64,000 nt of DNA from Rhodocyclaceae bacterium (GTDB lineage: Bacteria > Pseudomonadota > Gammaproteobacteria > Burkholderiales > Rhodocyclaceae), in NCBI GenBank assembly GCA_016718525.1, contig JADKDD010000001.1, positions 1,178,001 to 1,242,000 on the forward strand, given 5' to 3'. How positions within the stretch are numbered: position 1 is the first letter of the stretch; each line of letters begins with the position of its first letter. The notes beneath the pieces were generated by a model. That model searched no databases. It was given only the letters and a program-made list of their open reading frames with translations, and was not told where the DNA came from. This document shows positions 54,950 through 64,000 of the stretch, piece after piece. Position numbers and translations under genes: made by a program.

Positions 54950-56903
54950 TGACGGATTTTACGGCGAGAAATTCTTCAACTTCCAACACATCCCGGGTTC
55001 TTCGCATTGCGGGCAGGCTCTGCCAGATTCGCCGCCCGTACGATTTGCCAATCAATCGTGGGTCACAAATCATCAAAACGCCGCGGTCGCTTTCGTCTCG
55101 AATCAAGCGCCCCGCCCCTTGTTTCATACTGATGACGGCACGCGGAAGCTGATATTCCAAAAAAGCATTGCGTCCCGCCGCACGTAATTTTTCAATGCGC
55201 GCAGCGAGTACCGGATCATCGGGAGGCGCAAATGGCAACTTGTCGATGACCACGAGCGACAAGGCATCGCCACGCACGTCGACGCCTTCCCAAAAACTGA
55301 CGCTGGCAACCAGAATTGCATTGCCTGAAATGCGAAATCGTTCGAGCAGTTCGGTGCGCGACCCTTCGCCTTGCAGCAGCAAAGGCAAATCGATCGACTC
55401 CTGCTGCAATTTCAATTGCAATAGCTCATGGATGCGGCGCATCGCCCGCAACGAAGTACATAAGACAAAACTGCCCCTATCGCTGAGGCCCGCAGCTCTA
55501 ATTGCGGGCCATGCGGCCTCACAGATCGCCTCCTGATAGGCCGCGCTGTTGGGATCAGGTATATCGGTGGGTACATACAACAGCGCATTTTGTTGGTAGT
55601 CAAACGGACTTCCCCAACAGACCGTTTCCGCCTCGGCCAGACCAAGCTCACCACAGTAGTGTGAGAAATCGTTCCCTACGGCCAAGGTTGCCGAGGTAAA
55701 TATCCATGCACGCGGGTGCCCTTCCATCTGACGTTTGAAGATCGGCGCGATGTCCAAGGGAGTCAAATTCAATGACATCGCTTGCGAGTAAACCTCTACC
55801 CATCGCACCATGTCCTTGTTGCTCGCCTCGTCTCGCCAACGCGAAAGCCGCAAGGCGATCTCTTGTGCACGCTGCCAGCAATTGGCCAAACCCTCACCTC
55901 GTTCCGCTTGCGACTCCAGCTGTTTCTTCAGTGTTTCAATGGTTGTCATCAGGACATTCAGTGCCGGTTCGAAGTTCGAGTCTTCGCACGCGCGCTCGGC
56001 AGTCAAACGCAGATTTTCACCACGAACAGCCAAGCGCAGATCCCGCGCAGCTTTGTCCAGATCGGCCGCCGCGTCCTGCAACGGCAAAAAATCTTTCGCC
56101 AGCGCAATGCCCTCCATTCTTGAGTCGCGACCCAAGTCAATCAACTGCGTGGTCGAAATACTCTCGCTAAAGAAAAGTCCTGCCACCTCTGGTAACTGGT
56201 GAGCCTCGTCGAAGATAATCGTGTTGCAAGCCGGCAGCAATTCACCCATTCCCTCGTCTTTCAACATGACGTCGGCGAAGAACAGATGATGATTGACGAC
56301 CACGACATCTGCCATCATTGCTTCCTGGCGTGCCCCAAGAACAAAGCATTCCTGATGATTGGGGCATTCCTGCCCAAGACAGTTTTCCCGCGTCGACGTA
56401 GCGGCAGCCCACGCACCGGAATCCTCCGGCACGTCAATACATTCAGCCTTGTCACCGGTCGTCGTTCGCGCGGCAAAGCGCACAATTTTTCTCAAGTTTG
56501 CAGCCTCTTCGCGCGAAGCCAGTCGCGCGGTATCGCTTGCCCTTTCCAAATGGTAGTGACATACATAATTGGCCCGTCCCTTTAGCAGGGCGATGCTTGC
56601 GCTGACTTTGAGGACATCCCGCACGGTCGGCAAGTCACGCTTGAACAGCTGGTCCTGCAAAGTCTTGGTGCCGGTTGAAATGACCACTTTTCCGCCTGAA
56701 AGCAGCGCCGGAACCAAGTAGGCATAAGTTTTCCCCGTCCCGGTGCCCGCTTCTGCGACGAGCGACGTATTATTTTCAATCGCCGCCGCGATTCGTTGCG
56801 CCATTTCAAGTTGTTGCGGGCGCGAACGAAAATTATCAATCTCCACGGCGAAAGGACCGATGGGCGAGAAAAGGTGTTCGAGATCGTGCATGGGGCGCGG
56901 CAT
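54936..56903 (-). CDS. dinG: DinG-type ATP-dependent DNA helicase
   Basis: 655 residues, superfamily 2 XPD-like 5'-3' helicase. Walker A: GTGTGKTYAYLVPALL near residue 54. Cysteines of the iron-sulfur cluster domain lie in YVCHYHLE and CLGQECPNHQECF; the DEAH box is IIFDEAHQLPE. Motifs V and VI appear as FWEGVDVRGD and QGAGRLIRDESDRG. It resolves R-loops and unusual DNA structures in known members. It is the first gene of the string that continues to kynA. Confidence 0.93.
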   Translation of the reverse strand: MPRPMHDLEHLFSPIGPFAVEIDNFRSRPQQLEMAQRIAAAIENNTSLVAEAGTGTGKTYAYLVPALLSGGKVVISTGTKTLQDQLFKRDLPTVRDVLKVSASIALLKGRANYVCHYHLERASDTARLASREEAANLRKIVRFAARTTTGDKAECIDVPEDSGAWAAATSTRENCLGQECPNHQECFVLGARQEAMMADVVVVNHHLFFADVMLKDEGMGELLPACNTIIFDEAHQLPEVAGLFFSESISTTQLIDLGRDSRMEGIALAKDFLPLQDAAADLDKAARDLRLAVRGENLRLTAERACEDSNFEPALNVLMTTIETLKKQLESQAERGEGLANCWQRAQEIALRLSRWRDEASNKDMVRWVEVYSQAMSLNLTPLDIAPIFKRQMEGHPRAWIFTSATLAVGNDFSHYCGELGLAEAETVCWGSPFDYQQNALLYVPTDIPDPNSAAYQEAICEAAWPAIRAAGLSDRGSFVLCTSLRAMRRIHELLQLKLQQESIDLPLLLQGEGSRTELLERFRISGNAILVASVSFWEGVDVRGDALSLVVIDKLPFAPPDDPVLAARIEKLRAAGRNAFLEYQLPRAVISMKQGAGRLIRDESDRGVLMICDPRLIGKSYGRRIWQSLPAMRRTRDVLEVEEFLAVKSVSASS

Positions 56904-57025
56904 GGTAGCACGGGCTTGTACGAATACCGCTCGATTCAGGAAATATTACAGTGGCACTTGGTAGTCAAGAAAAATTTAGGACCTAAACCAACACACATTT
57001 TCCACCTATCAGGGCGCATATCGGA

Positions 57026-57034
57026 TGCTATATT
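57026..57034 (+). promoter_or_regulatory. Extended -10 promoter element before the GGDEF/EAL gene
   Basis: TGCTATATT is an extended -10 element (TG, one base, TATATT). Transcription would begin near 57041, where a GTG opens the gene, so either translation is leaderless or the true start is ATG 57077. Confidence 0.4.
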
Positions 57035-57040
57035 CTTCCG

Positions 57041-60000
57041 GTGACCTCATCCGACCACAATTGGGCAACCCCCTACATGAACCACGCAACAGCCTCGATA
57101 ATTTCCTCAATAGACTCAAAATTGCGTGACCCCAGCCTAACCGGAATGGCAGTCGGTTTCTTGTGTCTCTGGGCTCTATTTAGTTTTGGTACCTGGTTTA
57201 ACTACAACACACACGCCAATCTTATCCGCAATGAACTAAGCCACGAGGCAGACTTGGCAATTCACACCAAAGCGCTGGAGGTGAATTCGCTGTTAACCAC
57301 AACATTTCAGTCTCTGCGCACGATTGCGATGCTTCCGGGGATCCGTTCAAGTAAGCAGGCAAACCGGCTCACGCATGCCGAAGACATCGTCAGGAACGGG
57401 CGATTATCCCGTTCAGATTACGACTTGGCCAAGCATCTGTTCGGGGACTTGGTTTCGTCGGTAGCTGTTTCGGGCGTGTACGTGGTTCATGACGGCTTCC
57501 GGCCGGAAGACAATGAAATTCCATTGATCAGCTTTGACGCGCCTGTGCCACAACAGGACAGCGCCGCAGATCCAAAAAATCACGAACCAGACGCGGCCGA
57601 TACGCCAGAAATCGATACCACTGAAGAATATCAGGAGTTGGTGCGACAGCTTGCCTACTATCGCAAGCATTTTCCGGTGGCTCCACCCAATACCTTGGAT
57701 TCAGTCACCCCTATAAATTCGTCACTGTTCCGGACCAGTGATGTTCGGCAATACGCATCTAAAAAGCACGGTGATCTGCGAAACGTCGTCGGATTCAGTT
57801 TTTCGGTCCCGATATATGACCAAAACACTCGGCGCTTCAAGGGGATTGTCGCAGCCGTCATCCGCGCAAATACCCTGGAAGCCGCGCTGATCGGATTGCC
57901 CATCTTGCCGGTAAGTGCAGCAGAGAAAACGGCTGTTCGATTGTCAGAAAACGCCATTCACCTTGGCGAAACAAGCAACTTCCTGTTGGAAGAAACCTTG
58001 TCCGGTATTCGCATTTTCGACCGAAGAAATACCCAGTGGATATCGAAGCCAAAGCAAGCCGCTGCTGCCGCATTTGAGTTCCAGATGAATTTGAATTTCC
58101 CTGGTCCGCATAGTTGGGTGCTTTACAACTACGTGGCAAAGTCAAAGCTCGAGGAAAAGCTTTCAAGTACGCGAAGTAATGCGCTGGTTCAATTCGCACT
58201 ACTGAGTTTTGCGCTGGCGCTGGTCTGGGCAACGCTGCGATCAATGGTGAGGCAGCAGAACGAGGCGACCCGCCGGCATCTGGCGCTTGCCAGCGAGTTA
58301 GGCCAGGCCTCGGAGGAACACGCTAAAACGCGGATCAAACTGCAGGCAACGCTTGACACGATTACCGACCTATTTTTCGAGGTCGGGATAGACGGCCGTT
58401 ATCACGACATCTATTCCCGATGGCCGGATCTGCTATCGATGCCTGCTGAGCATTATCAAGGCAAGACTATTTCAGAGACGCTACCGGGCGATGTCGCGAA
58501 GCTCTGGAATGAAGCGCTGGATGAAGCCAACGAGCAAGGCGTGTCCACCGGCAAGCAATATCAGCTGAGTCTTCCCCAGGGCAATCGCTGGTTCGAGCTT
58601 TCTGTCTCGCGCAAAACAACGCAGCAGTCCGAGGAGTCGCGATTCATTGTTCTCGCGCATGACATCACGATCCGCAAAATGGCAGAAGAAGGCTTGCGCA
58701 AACGGGAAGTTTTCTTCCGTCTGATATCAGAAAATGTTGGTGACTACATTGCGGTGGTCAATCTTGAGGGCAAATACGTATACACAAGCCCGGCTTTTGA
58801 TCGATTCGTGAGCAGAACTGAGGGCTTGCGGGGCTCGGATGCGTTTTCATGGGTACATGCGGATGACCAGCAAGCAGTACGTGAAGCATTCGCGTTGACC
58901 GTATCGTCCGGCAACAACTGCGAAATGGAATACCGGCATGTCGATGCAAATGGCAACATTTATCCCATGGAATGCCATGCAGCTGTAATTCGAAATAGTC
59001 AGGGTGAAACAGAAAATGTTGTTCTCGTCTCACGCGATATCTCGGAACGCAAAGCGAAAGACCGGGAAATCGAGAGTTTGGCTTTCTACGATTCACTGAC
59101 CAACCTGCCGAATCGCCGTTTGCTGCTGGATCGTTTGCGCCAGGCACTTGCGCGCCTTGCAAGATCGGGCAGTAACGGTGCGTTGATGTTCATCGATCTG
59201 GATAACTTCAAGGGACTGAATGACACACTGGGTCACGCCATAGGTGACATTCTCTTGCAGCAAGTCGGCGCTCGCCTGCTTTTGTGTGTGCGCGAAAACG
59301 ACACCGTAGCACGACTCGGTGGCGACGAATTCGTAGTCATGCTGGAAGATCTTGACCGTGATCAGATTGAAGCGGCAAGCAAGGCGGAACTGATAGCCGA
59401 AAAGATTTTGGACGCACTCAACAAACCCTACCAGCTCGGTGAGTATGAACATACAAGCACGCCCAGTATCGGCGTAACTTTGTTTGGCAAGCAATCAGAA
59501 GATATGGACGAGTTGCTGAAGCGTGCCGACTTGGCGATGTATCAGGCAAAGGCGGCAGGTAGAAATGCGATTCGCTTTTTTGATGCAGACATGCGTGCTC
59601 GGGTGCTGGCGCAAATTGCCCTGGAAGCGGAAGTACGTGACGGTCTTGGCAAGTGGGAGTTCATCCTGCACTATCAGGCGCAGATTGGCATTGATGGCAA
59701 GATCAGTGGAGCTGAGGCACTGATGCGCTGGCAACACCCCAAACGCGGTTTGATCTACCCTCAGGATTTCATTCCGTTGGCTGAAGAATCCGGTCTTATC
59801 CTTCCCTTGGGTCAATCGATCATGGAGAGCGCTTGCCGTCAGCTTGCCGATTGGGCAACCGTCCCGCTGTTGGCGCCACTCAGCCTCGCTGTCAATGTCA
59901 GTGCCCGGCAGTTCCTCGCCGCAAACTTCGTCGGTCAGGTATTGCATGCGCTCGAGCAAACGGGTGCAAACCCACAACGGCTCAAGCTGGAATTAACCGA

Positions 60001-60400
60001 AAGCCTGTTCGTCAGCAATGTTGACGAAGTCATTGCCAAAATGACCACCTTGCGCGCGCGCGGCGTCAGTTTCTCGCTGGATGATTTTGGTACCGGCTAC
60101 TCGTCATTGTCGTATTTGAAACGCCTGCCGCTGGACCAGCTCAAGATAGATCAATCATTTGTCCGCGACTTGTTGACTGACGCAAATGACGTGGCCATCG
60201 CACGAACCATCGTCGGTTTGGCCGAAAGCCTCAATTTGACGGTGATTGCCGAAGGCGTTGAAACAGAGGGGCAACGTCAAATCCTGGCGCAGCAAGGTTG
60301 TTTTGCCTACCAGGGATACCTGTTCAGCGAACCACTACCCGTCGACCAATTCGAAGCACTGGTTCATCGTAATGCCAGTACCCTTAATCAGGCACCGTGA
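57041..60400 (+). CDS. Membrane sensor diguanylate cyclase/phosphodiesterase (PAS-PAS-GGDEF-EAL)
   Basis: 1119 residues from GTG 57041, or 1107 from ATG 57077. A first helix at about 35-54 and a second at about 384-402 enclose a periplasmic sensor of some 330 residues. Two PAS domains follow (about 430-550 and 560-675). The GGDEF motif is intact in ARLGGDEFVVML, with the inhibitory I-site REND five residues before it. The EAL domain has GAEALMRW, LELTES and DDFGTGYSSL. Both synthesis and hydrolysis of cyclic di-GMP are therefore possible. The ligand of the sensor domain is unknown. The gene stands alone. Confidence 0.92.
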   Translation: MTSSDHNWATPYMNHATASIISSIDSKLRDPSLTGMAVGFLCLWALFSFGTWFNYNTHANLIRNELSHEADLAIHTKALEVNSLLTTTFQSLRTIAMLPGIRSSKQANRLTHAEDIVRNGRLSRSDYDLAKHLFGDLVSSVAVSGVYVVHDGFRPEDNEIPLISFDAPVPQQDSAADPKNHEPDAADTPEIDTTEEYQELVRQLAYYRKHFPVAPPNTLDSVTPINSSLFRTSDVRQYASKKHGDLRNVVGFSFSVPIYDQNTRRFKGIVAAVIRANTLEAALIGLPILPVSAAEKTAVRLSENAIHLGETSNFLLEETLSGIRIFDRRNTQWISKPKQAAAAAFEFQMNLNFPGPHSWVLYNYVAKSKLEEKLSSTRSNALVQFALLSFALALVWATLRSMVRQQNEATRRHLALASELGQASEEHAKTRIKLQATLDTITDLFFEVGIDGRYHDIYSRWPDLLSMPAEHYQGKTISETLPGDVAKLWNEALDEANEQGVSTGKQYQLSLPQGNRWFELSVSRKTTQQSEESRFIVLAHDITIRKMAEEGLRKREVFFRLISENVGDYIAVVNLEGKYVYTSPAFDRFVSRTEGLRGSDAFSWVHADDQQAVREAFALTVSSGNNCEMEYRHVDANGNIYPMECHAAVIRNSQGETENVVLVSRDISERKAKDREIESLAFYDSLTNLPNRRLLLDRLRQALARLARSGSNGALMFIDLDNFKGLNDTLGHAIGDILLQQVGARLLLCVRENDTVARLGGDEFVVMLEDLDRDQIEAASKAELIAEKILDALNKPYQLGEYEHTSTPSIGVTLFGKQSEDMDELLKRADLAMYQAKAAGRNAIRFFDADMRARVLAQIALEAEVRDGLGKWEFILHYQAQIGIDGKISGAEALMRWQHPKRGLIYPQDFIPLAEESGLILPLGQSIMESACRQLADWATVPLLAPLSLAVNVSARQFLAANFVGQVLHALEQTGANPQRLKLELTESLFVSNVDEVIAKMTTLRARGVSFSLDDFGTGYSSLSYLKRLPLDQLKIDQSFVRDLLTDANDVAIARTIVGLAESLNLTVIAEGVETEGQRQILAQQGCFAYQGYLFSEPLPVDQFEALVHRNASTLNQAP

Positions 60401-60442
60401 AACGACACTAGTCGACTGTTCCCTCGCGAGCCATGGACCGTG

Positions 60443-61024
60443 CTAGGTCTGAGGCGCGCCATCAACACGGAGTAATTCCGACCGGGACATGAACCAAAGA
60501 CCTGACGCCATCAGATAGTGCATCCATTGCATGGTGGTCAGTGGTCCCAATACCACCGGCGAGGCTTGTCCAATTGCCGCCATAACCAAACTACCTGTCA
60601 TCAACAAAGCGCCGAAGATGCCGTTTGTGGATCGATCCAGCATTGTCGCGCGCAGGATGGCTAAGATGGATAAAACAGGCACGATTTGCCGCCACCAGAT
60701 GAAACCGGTCGAGCTTATCGTCAGGCCTATTGCGCCAGTCAACAGCATCGTTCGTGTAGCGGCAGGGGCTCGCCGGGCAACCGGGTCATCTGGCCACGCG
60801 ATTGCAGCGGCAAGCAACGGAAAACCTGCGCAAGCCGCGAACAAGCTAAAGAAACGGTGGGGCCCGATAGCCTGTTCAAGTCCGGCGAACCGCAATACGC
60901 CAAATCCTGCGGCCAACCCCAGCAAAGCGCAAGCCTGAGCCAAAGCCGGACGCATTCGCCAATTTCTGCCGGCAATCGCAGCGCACATCACCGCCAACAC
61001 CAAATCGGAAAGTGTGTCGGCATT
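60443..61024 (-). CDS. Small polytopic membrane protein, unknown function
   Basis: 193 residues from ATG 61024 (MNADTLSDLVLAVMCAAIAG). Six or so hydrophobic stretches, including LAQACALLGLAAGFGVL, FFSLFAACAGFPLLAAAIAW and FGALLMTGSLVMAAIG. No family is recognised. It lies 16 bp downstream of the sterol-desaturase-family gene on the same strand, so the two are probably one transcript. Confidence 0.7.
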   Translation of the reverse strand, partial: NADTLSDLVLAVMCAAIAGRNWRMRPALAQACALLGLAAGFGVLRFAGLEQAIGPHRFFSLFAACAGFPLLAAAIAWPDDPVARRAPAATRTMLLTGAIGLTISSTGFIWWRQIVPVLSILAILRATMLDRSTNGIFGALLMTGSLVMAAIGQASPVVLGPLTTMQWMHYLMASGLWFMSRSELLRVDGAPQT

Positions 61025-61040
61025 CATCTTTATACAAACC

Positions 61041-62273
61041 CTAACTTGCGCTGGGCACCAACTTTGCTGATCGCGCATGGGGGACCAGCCAGATCACGCT
61101 GGCAAGTGCAAAAACACCGATGGCGAAACGCAAAAGCGATGGAGACTCGAATCCAAACCAGGTACTGGAGGCGGCAAAAGCACCACCAAATAAGCTCACT
61201 CGCATGACCTCAAGGATTCCTGCAATGTGCCGCCCTTCGAGCAGGAATCCTATGGTGACCGTTGTGACAATGATGCCAAGCGCATAGGTCAGCGTCATCG
61301 CTATTGGAAGCATTGCACCAATAGCCAACAGTTGCGCCAGACAGGGAATAATCAGCGAATACTGAATCCATGCGTACCAGCGAATGGCTGTCGGTGTTTG
61401 CCGGTCGTAGTAGCTAAAAGTCGCAGTGTCGAAGTGCGCCAACGGCTGATCGGTCCAACCGCCAGGCGGGGCTATCCAAATGCCAAGCTTGGCACGCCAG
61501 CCGCGAGTGCGCACTGATTCCTCCCACAATTGTGCGTAGTAGTGCAAATTGCCCCACACGGGATTAAAGCTGTTAAGCGGCGTACGAATTCCATAAACAA
61601 TCTTTTCCCCTTCGCGTTCGTCCGCAAAGGTCCCGAACAGGCGATCCCACAGGATCAAAATACCGCCATAATTCTTGTCTATGCAATAGTCGTTTTGTCC
61701 GTGATGAACGCGATGATTGGAAGGCGTCACGAGAACTCGATCCAACCACCCCAGGCGCCCGATCAACTCAGTGTGCACCCAGTATTGATAGAGCAAATCA
61801 ATCACTGCTACCGCAAAGAATACGCTGGGCGAAACACCCGCGAGTGCCAATGGGAGATAGAAAATCCAACCAAAAAAGCGTCCGGTTGAACTTTGCCGCA
61901 ATGCAGTGGCCAGGTTGTAATACTCCGACGAATGATGCACCACATGTGCCGCCCACAAAATATTCATTTCATGACCGAGACGGTGCTGCCAGTAATAACA
62001 AAAGTCATAAGCCAACAAGGCAAAGAGAAATACCGCGAGCGAATCAGCTGGCAAATCGGTGGCGCGGAAATTTTCGTAAACTACGGCATACATCCCCAGA
62101 CCAGCCAGCTTCCAGAGTACTCCGGTGACTTCGCTGAGCACCCCATGGTGAAGACTGGTCAACGCATCCGGAATGTCATATACCTTGATACCGCGACGCC
62201 GCGCGACCCATGCTTCGATGACCACCGTCAGCATGAAGACCGGTATGGCATACACAATCGGGTTCAGGTTCAT
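61041..62273 (-). CDS. Sterol desaturase / fatty-acid hydroxylase family protein
   Basis: About 410 residues from ATG 62273 (MNLNPIVYAIPVFM); ATG 62297 is an alternative. A membrane di-iron oxygenase: the histidine clusters HRLGHE, HVVHHS and HRVHHGQN match the HxxxH / HxxHH / HxxHH pattern. Several helices flank the clusters, and further helices follow in the C-terminal ~110 residues, an extension seen in bacterial members. The substrate is unknown (sterol, fatty acid or ether lipid). Confidence 0.9.
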   Translation of the reverse strand: MNLNPIVYAIPVFMLTVVIEAWVARRRGIKVYDIPDALTSLHHGVLSEVTGVLWKLAGLGMYAVVYENFRATDLPADSLAVFLFALLAYDFCYYWQHRLGHEMNILWAAHVVHHSSEYYNLATALRQSSTGRFFGWIFYLPLALAGVSPSVFFAVAVIDLLYQYWVHTELIGRLGWLDRVLVTPSNHRVHHGQNDYCIDKNYGGILILWDRLFGTFADEREGEKIVYGIRTPLNSFNPVWGNLHYYAQLWEESVRTRGWRAKLGIWIAPPGGWTDQPLAHFDTATFSYYDRQTPTAIRWYAWIQYSLIIPCLAQLLAIGAMLPIAMTLTYALGIIVTTVTIGFLLEGRHIAGILEVMRVSLFGGAFAASSTWFGFESPSLLRFAIGVFALASVIWLVPHARSAKLVPSAS

Positions 62274-62427
62274 GAGTATTTGCTTGAAACGCCACAATTT
62301 CAGCGATGCACAATTCTAGATCAAGTCGATCAAAGTGTTGCTGGCAAGGGCGCGTCATCCTCCCGCAAGGTTCACGCCGACTGATCCTAAGACCGAAAAA
62401 TCAGGATGGCTGCACCTGCCACAAAAA

Positions 62428-63060
62428 TCACTTGGCAAGACCGGTTGCGCGCAGCAATTCATTCACCATCATCAGTGACAGTCCCCACAGGATCGGGCCG
62501 CCGATATCGATCGCGGGAGCGGGCAAAGGTAAGCTGCCAACCCGCCATATCTTTCGCGTTTTGCGGTTGGGGTCAGTAAAAAAACTCAACGGCACCCAAA
62601 CCAGTGATGCGGCTTCAATACCCGGAACCAAATGAACTGCAGTGCCGGTTCGATAAATATACGGAGAGACCGTCATCGGTCGCCGCCGCCCGTGTTCACG
62701 GGTTAATCGATCCGACAATCGTCCGATCGGCGTTGTTTGATCATCAACGACGAAACCGGTTTCCTCATGTAGTTCACGTAAGGCCGCAGCACGAGTGTTG
62801 GCGTCCGTAGGATCCTGTTTGCCGCCGGGAAATGAAACATCACCCGACCATGGGTCGCCAATGCGTTCAGCCCGGCGCATCATTAGAATCGCGGGGCCAG
62901 GAAGTTTCTTGTCCAGGCCGCACTCTGCAATCAATAAGATCACACCGCAACGCGTTACCAAATTGCGCCCTGGCAATTTTTTCGGTCGGTAGTGAGAAAG
63001 TTGTACCGAGATAGCGTCAAGCGAAATTGCGTTACTGGAGTCAGCCCGTGTTTTGATCAT
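62428..63060 (-). CDS. Nudix hydrolase, CoA pyrophosphatase (NudL type)
   Basis: 210 residues. The CoA-diphosphatase form of the Nudix box is seen: SFPGGKQDPTDANTRAAALR followed by ELHEETGF. The UPF0035-type segment ILMMRRAERIGDPWSGD lies just before. Members cleave CoA to phosphopantetheine and adenosine 3',5'-bisphosphate. The ~155 bp between this gene and the sterol-desaturase gene show nothing notable. Confidence 0.9.
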   Translation of the reverse strand: MIKTRADSSNAISLDAISVQLSHYRPKKLPGRNLVTRCGVILLIAECGLDKKLPGPAILMMRRAERIGDPWSGDVSFPGGKQDPTDANTRAAALRELHEETGFVVDDQTTPIGRLSDRLTREHGRRRPMTVSPYIYRTGTAVHLVPGIEAASLVWVPLSFFTDPNRKTRKIWRVGSLPLPAPAIDIGGPILWGLSLMMVNELLRATGLAK

Positions 63061-63170
63061 CTTTGAAACGCATCATGAGGAAGACATCGCCTGAATCGGT
63101 TGGCACAATACAATACTTCATTATGCAGTTATGCTGTGCCAGTGACTAACTCCGTTCAATCACTTGGGGC

Positions 63171-63193
63171 GGTGATGTTGTGTCAACATCACC
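63171..63193. promoter_or_regulatory. Inverted repeat upstream of the oligopeptidase gene
   Basis: GGTGATGTTG and CAACATCACC form a perfect 10-bp stem with a TGT loop, 50 bp before the oligopeptidase start. It may be an operator or an mRNA leader hairpin; there is no T-run. Confidence 0.45.
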
Positions 63194-63242
63194 AATACGC
63201 GGAACAGGTCGGATTTTGCAATCTTCCATCAGGAAAAACGCC

Positions 63243-64000
63243 ATGAATTTAAGAAAATATTTCGTTGTAATCACCGCACTTTTGCTGCTCCCGCTGCTTT
63301 CCATCGCAGCAAATCCGGCAGAAACCGAGGCAGATCGTTGGAACTTGAAGGATATGTATGCGGACCAGTCAGCCTGGGACAAAGACGCCATCCGTCTTGA
63401 AGCTCAGCTCAAGGAGTTTGCCACCTGCAGTGGCAAGCTTGGCAGTTCGGTCAAAGTGTTCAAAGCTTGCATGGATCTTTATGCAGACTTGCAAAAACGC
63501 TACGCGCTACTGGCGAGTTATGCATTCCAGTGGCGGGATGAAGATACCGGCGCAACAGCCGGCCTGGACCTGAGTCAGCGCGCCGATTTGCTGGGCAATC
63601 AACTTCAGGAAGCCAGCTCATTCCTGAACCCTGAAATTCTGAAAATGGGAAGCGCGAAGGTCGCCGGCTTTTTAAAGCAGGACAAGTCCCTGGTTATCTA
63701 TCGCCAGCCGCTGGACAACATATTGCGTACCGCCGAGCACACACTCGACAAACGTGGTGAGGCGCTGATTGCCACTTTTGGTTCGGCGACCAACACTGCC
63801 GAGGCGGTCTACGGCACCTTATCCAATGCGGATATGCCATGGCCAAAGGTAAAACTTTCAGATGGAACCGAAGTGGTAATCGACCAATCGGCCTATACCA
63901 AATACCGCTCGCTCGGCAATCGCGAGGATCGCAAGCTGGTGTTCGATGCCTTCTGGGGAAAATGGAAGGAGTTCGAACGAACTTACGGCGTCAACTTTTA
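63243..64000 (+). CDS. M3-family oligoendopeptidase (PepF-like), secreted, 3'-partial
   Basis: 252 residues are visible before the right edge. A signal peptide (MNLRKYFVVITALLLLPLLSIA) precedes RWNLKDMYADQSAWDKD, the standard opening of oligoendopeptidase F. The N-terminal helical lobe follows, with YASYAFQWRDEDT-like and FGSATNTAEAVYGTLSNAD segments. The HExxH zinc site should lie beyond the window. Unlike typical PepF, which is cytosolic, this one is predicted to be exported. Confidence 0.9.
   Translation, partial: MNLRKYFVVITALLLLPLLSIAANPAETEADRWNLKDMYADQSAWDKDAIRLEAQLKEFATCSGKLGSSVKVFKACMDLYADLQKRYALLASYAFQWRDEDTGATAGLDLSQRADLLGNQLQEASSFLNPEILKMGSAKVAGFLKQDKSLVIYRQPLDNILRTAEHTLDKRGEALIATFGSATNTAEAVYGTLSNADMPWPKVKLSDGTEVVIDQSAYTKYRSLGNREDRKLVFDAFWGKWKEFERTYGVNF

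Noticed and set aside
1..64000. CRISPR array, tRNA, rRNA, insertion sequence or prophage
   Set aside because: No spaced direct repeats, no tRNA or rRNA signature, no transposase, integrase or phage structural genes were seen.

Overview
The window is a 64 kb stretch of a betaproteobacterial chromosome (Burkholderiales/Nitrosomonadales-like; genus not resolvable from sequence alone). This rests on the gene neighbourhoods (dapA-bamC, gloB-methyltransferase-rnhA-dnaQ, pcm-surE beside nlpD, MoxR-DUF58-TgpA), on a phasin, and on a kynA/kynU/kynB set of the type found in Burkholderiales. It looks like ordinary housekeeping chromosome: no prophage, insertion sequence, CRISPR array, tRNA or rRNA was seen. 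Genes are packed tightly and many neighbours overlap by 4 bp.

Layout. 1-6.3 kb: dnaX, the 4.5S RNA gene, a CPA2 antiporter, bamC, dapA and an HDAC-family deacetylase. dnaX, the antiporter, bamC, dapA and the start of moxR all carry single-base frameshifts, most simply read as base-calling errors near a contig end. 6.2-11.9 kb: moxR, DUF58, TgpA-like transglutaminase, mltB and an exonuclease. 11.9-14.2 kb: nlpD, pcm, surE. 14.3-21.7 kb: a COG3146 acyltransferase-like protein, a glycosyltransferase, a decayed decarboxylase remnant, DUF2505, a CorA-like membrane protein, dnaQ, rnhA, a methyltransferase and gloB. 22-32 kb: mltD, ybbA/tesA (divergent), selU, a cyclase-hemerythrin fusion, a Pat-type acetyltransferase, tag and an SDR. 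32-39 kb: a lipid-trafficking operon of pqiA, pqiB, pqiC, a LolA-like protein and an MMPL/RND exporter that ends in a cyclic-nucleotide-binding domain. 39.7-48.3 kb: a hydrolase-oxidoreductase fusion, clpB, glpK, phasin, patatin. 48.3-56.9 kb: one overlapping string dinG, ATP-grasp-like gene, mobB, moeA, moaD, moaE, kynB, kynU, kynA. 57-64 kb: a GGDEF/EAL regulator, a small membrane protein, a sterol-desaturase-family protein, a Nudix CoA pyrophosphatase and the start of a secreted M3 oligopeptidase.

The most unusual signal crosses gene boundaries. A 24-bp repeat with core GTTGGTGCTGGTGACACGCC (plus A before and GTC after) occurs at least ten times, always inside a coding region, in unrelated genes (dnaX, moxR, tgpA-like, mltB, a glycosyltransferase, tesA, clpB, glpK, moeA, an ATP-grasp-like gene). 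It lies on both strands. All seven sense copies are read in one frame as VGAGDTPS-like octapeptides. Several fall where the protein is longer than its well-known relatives, so the element looks like a small in-frame insertion of eight codons. It resembles in concept the Rickettsia palindromic elements but is shorter and not palindromic. I know of no described family with this sequence, though I could not search.
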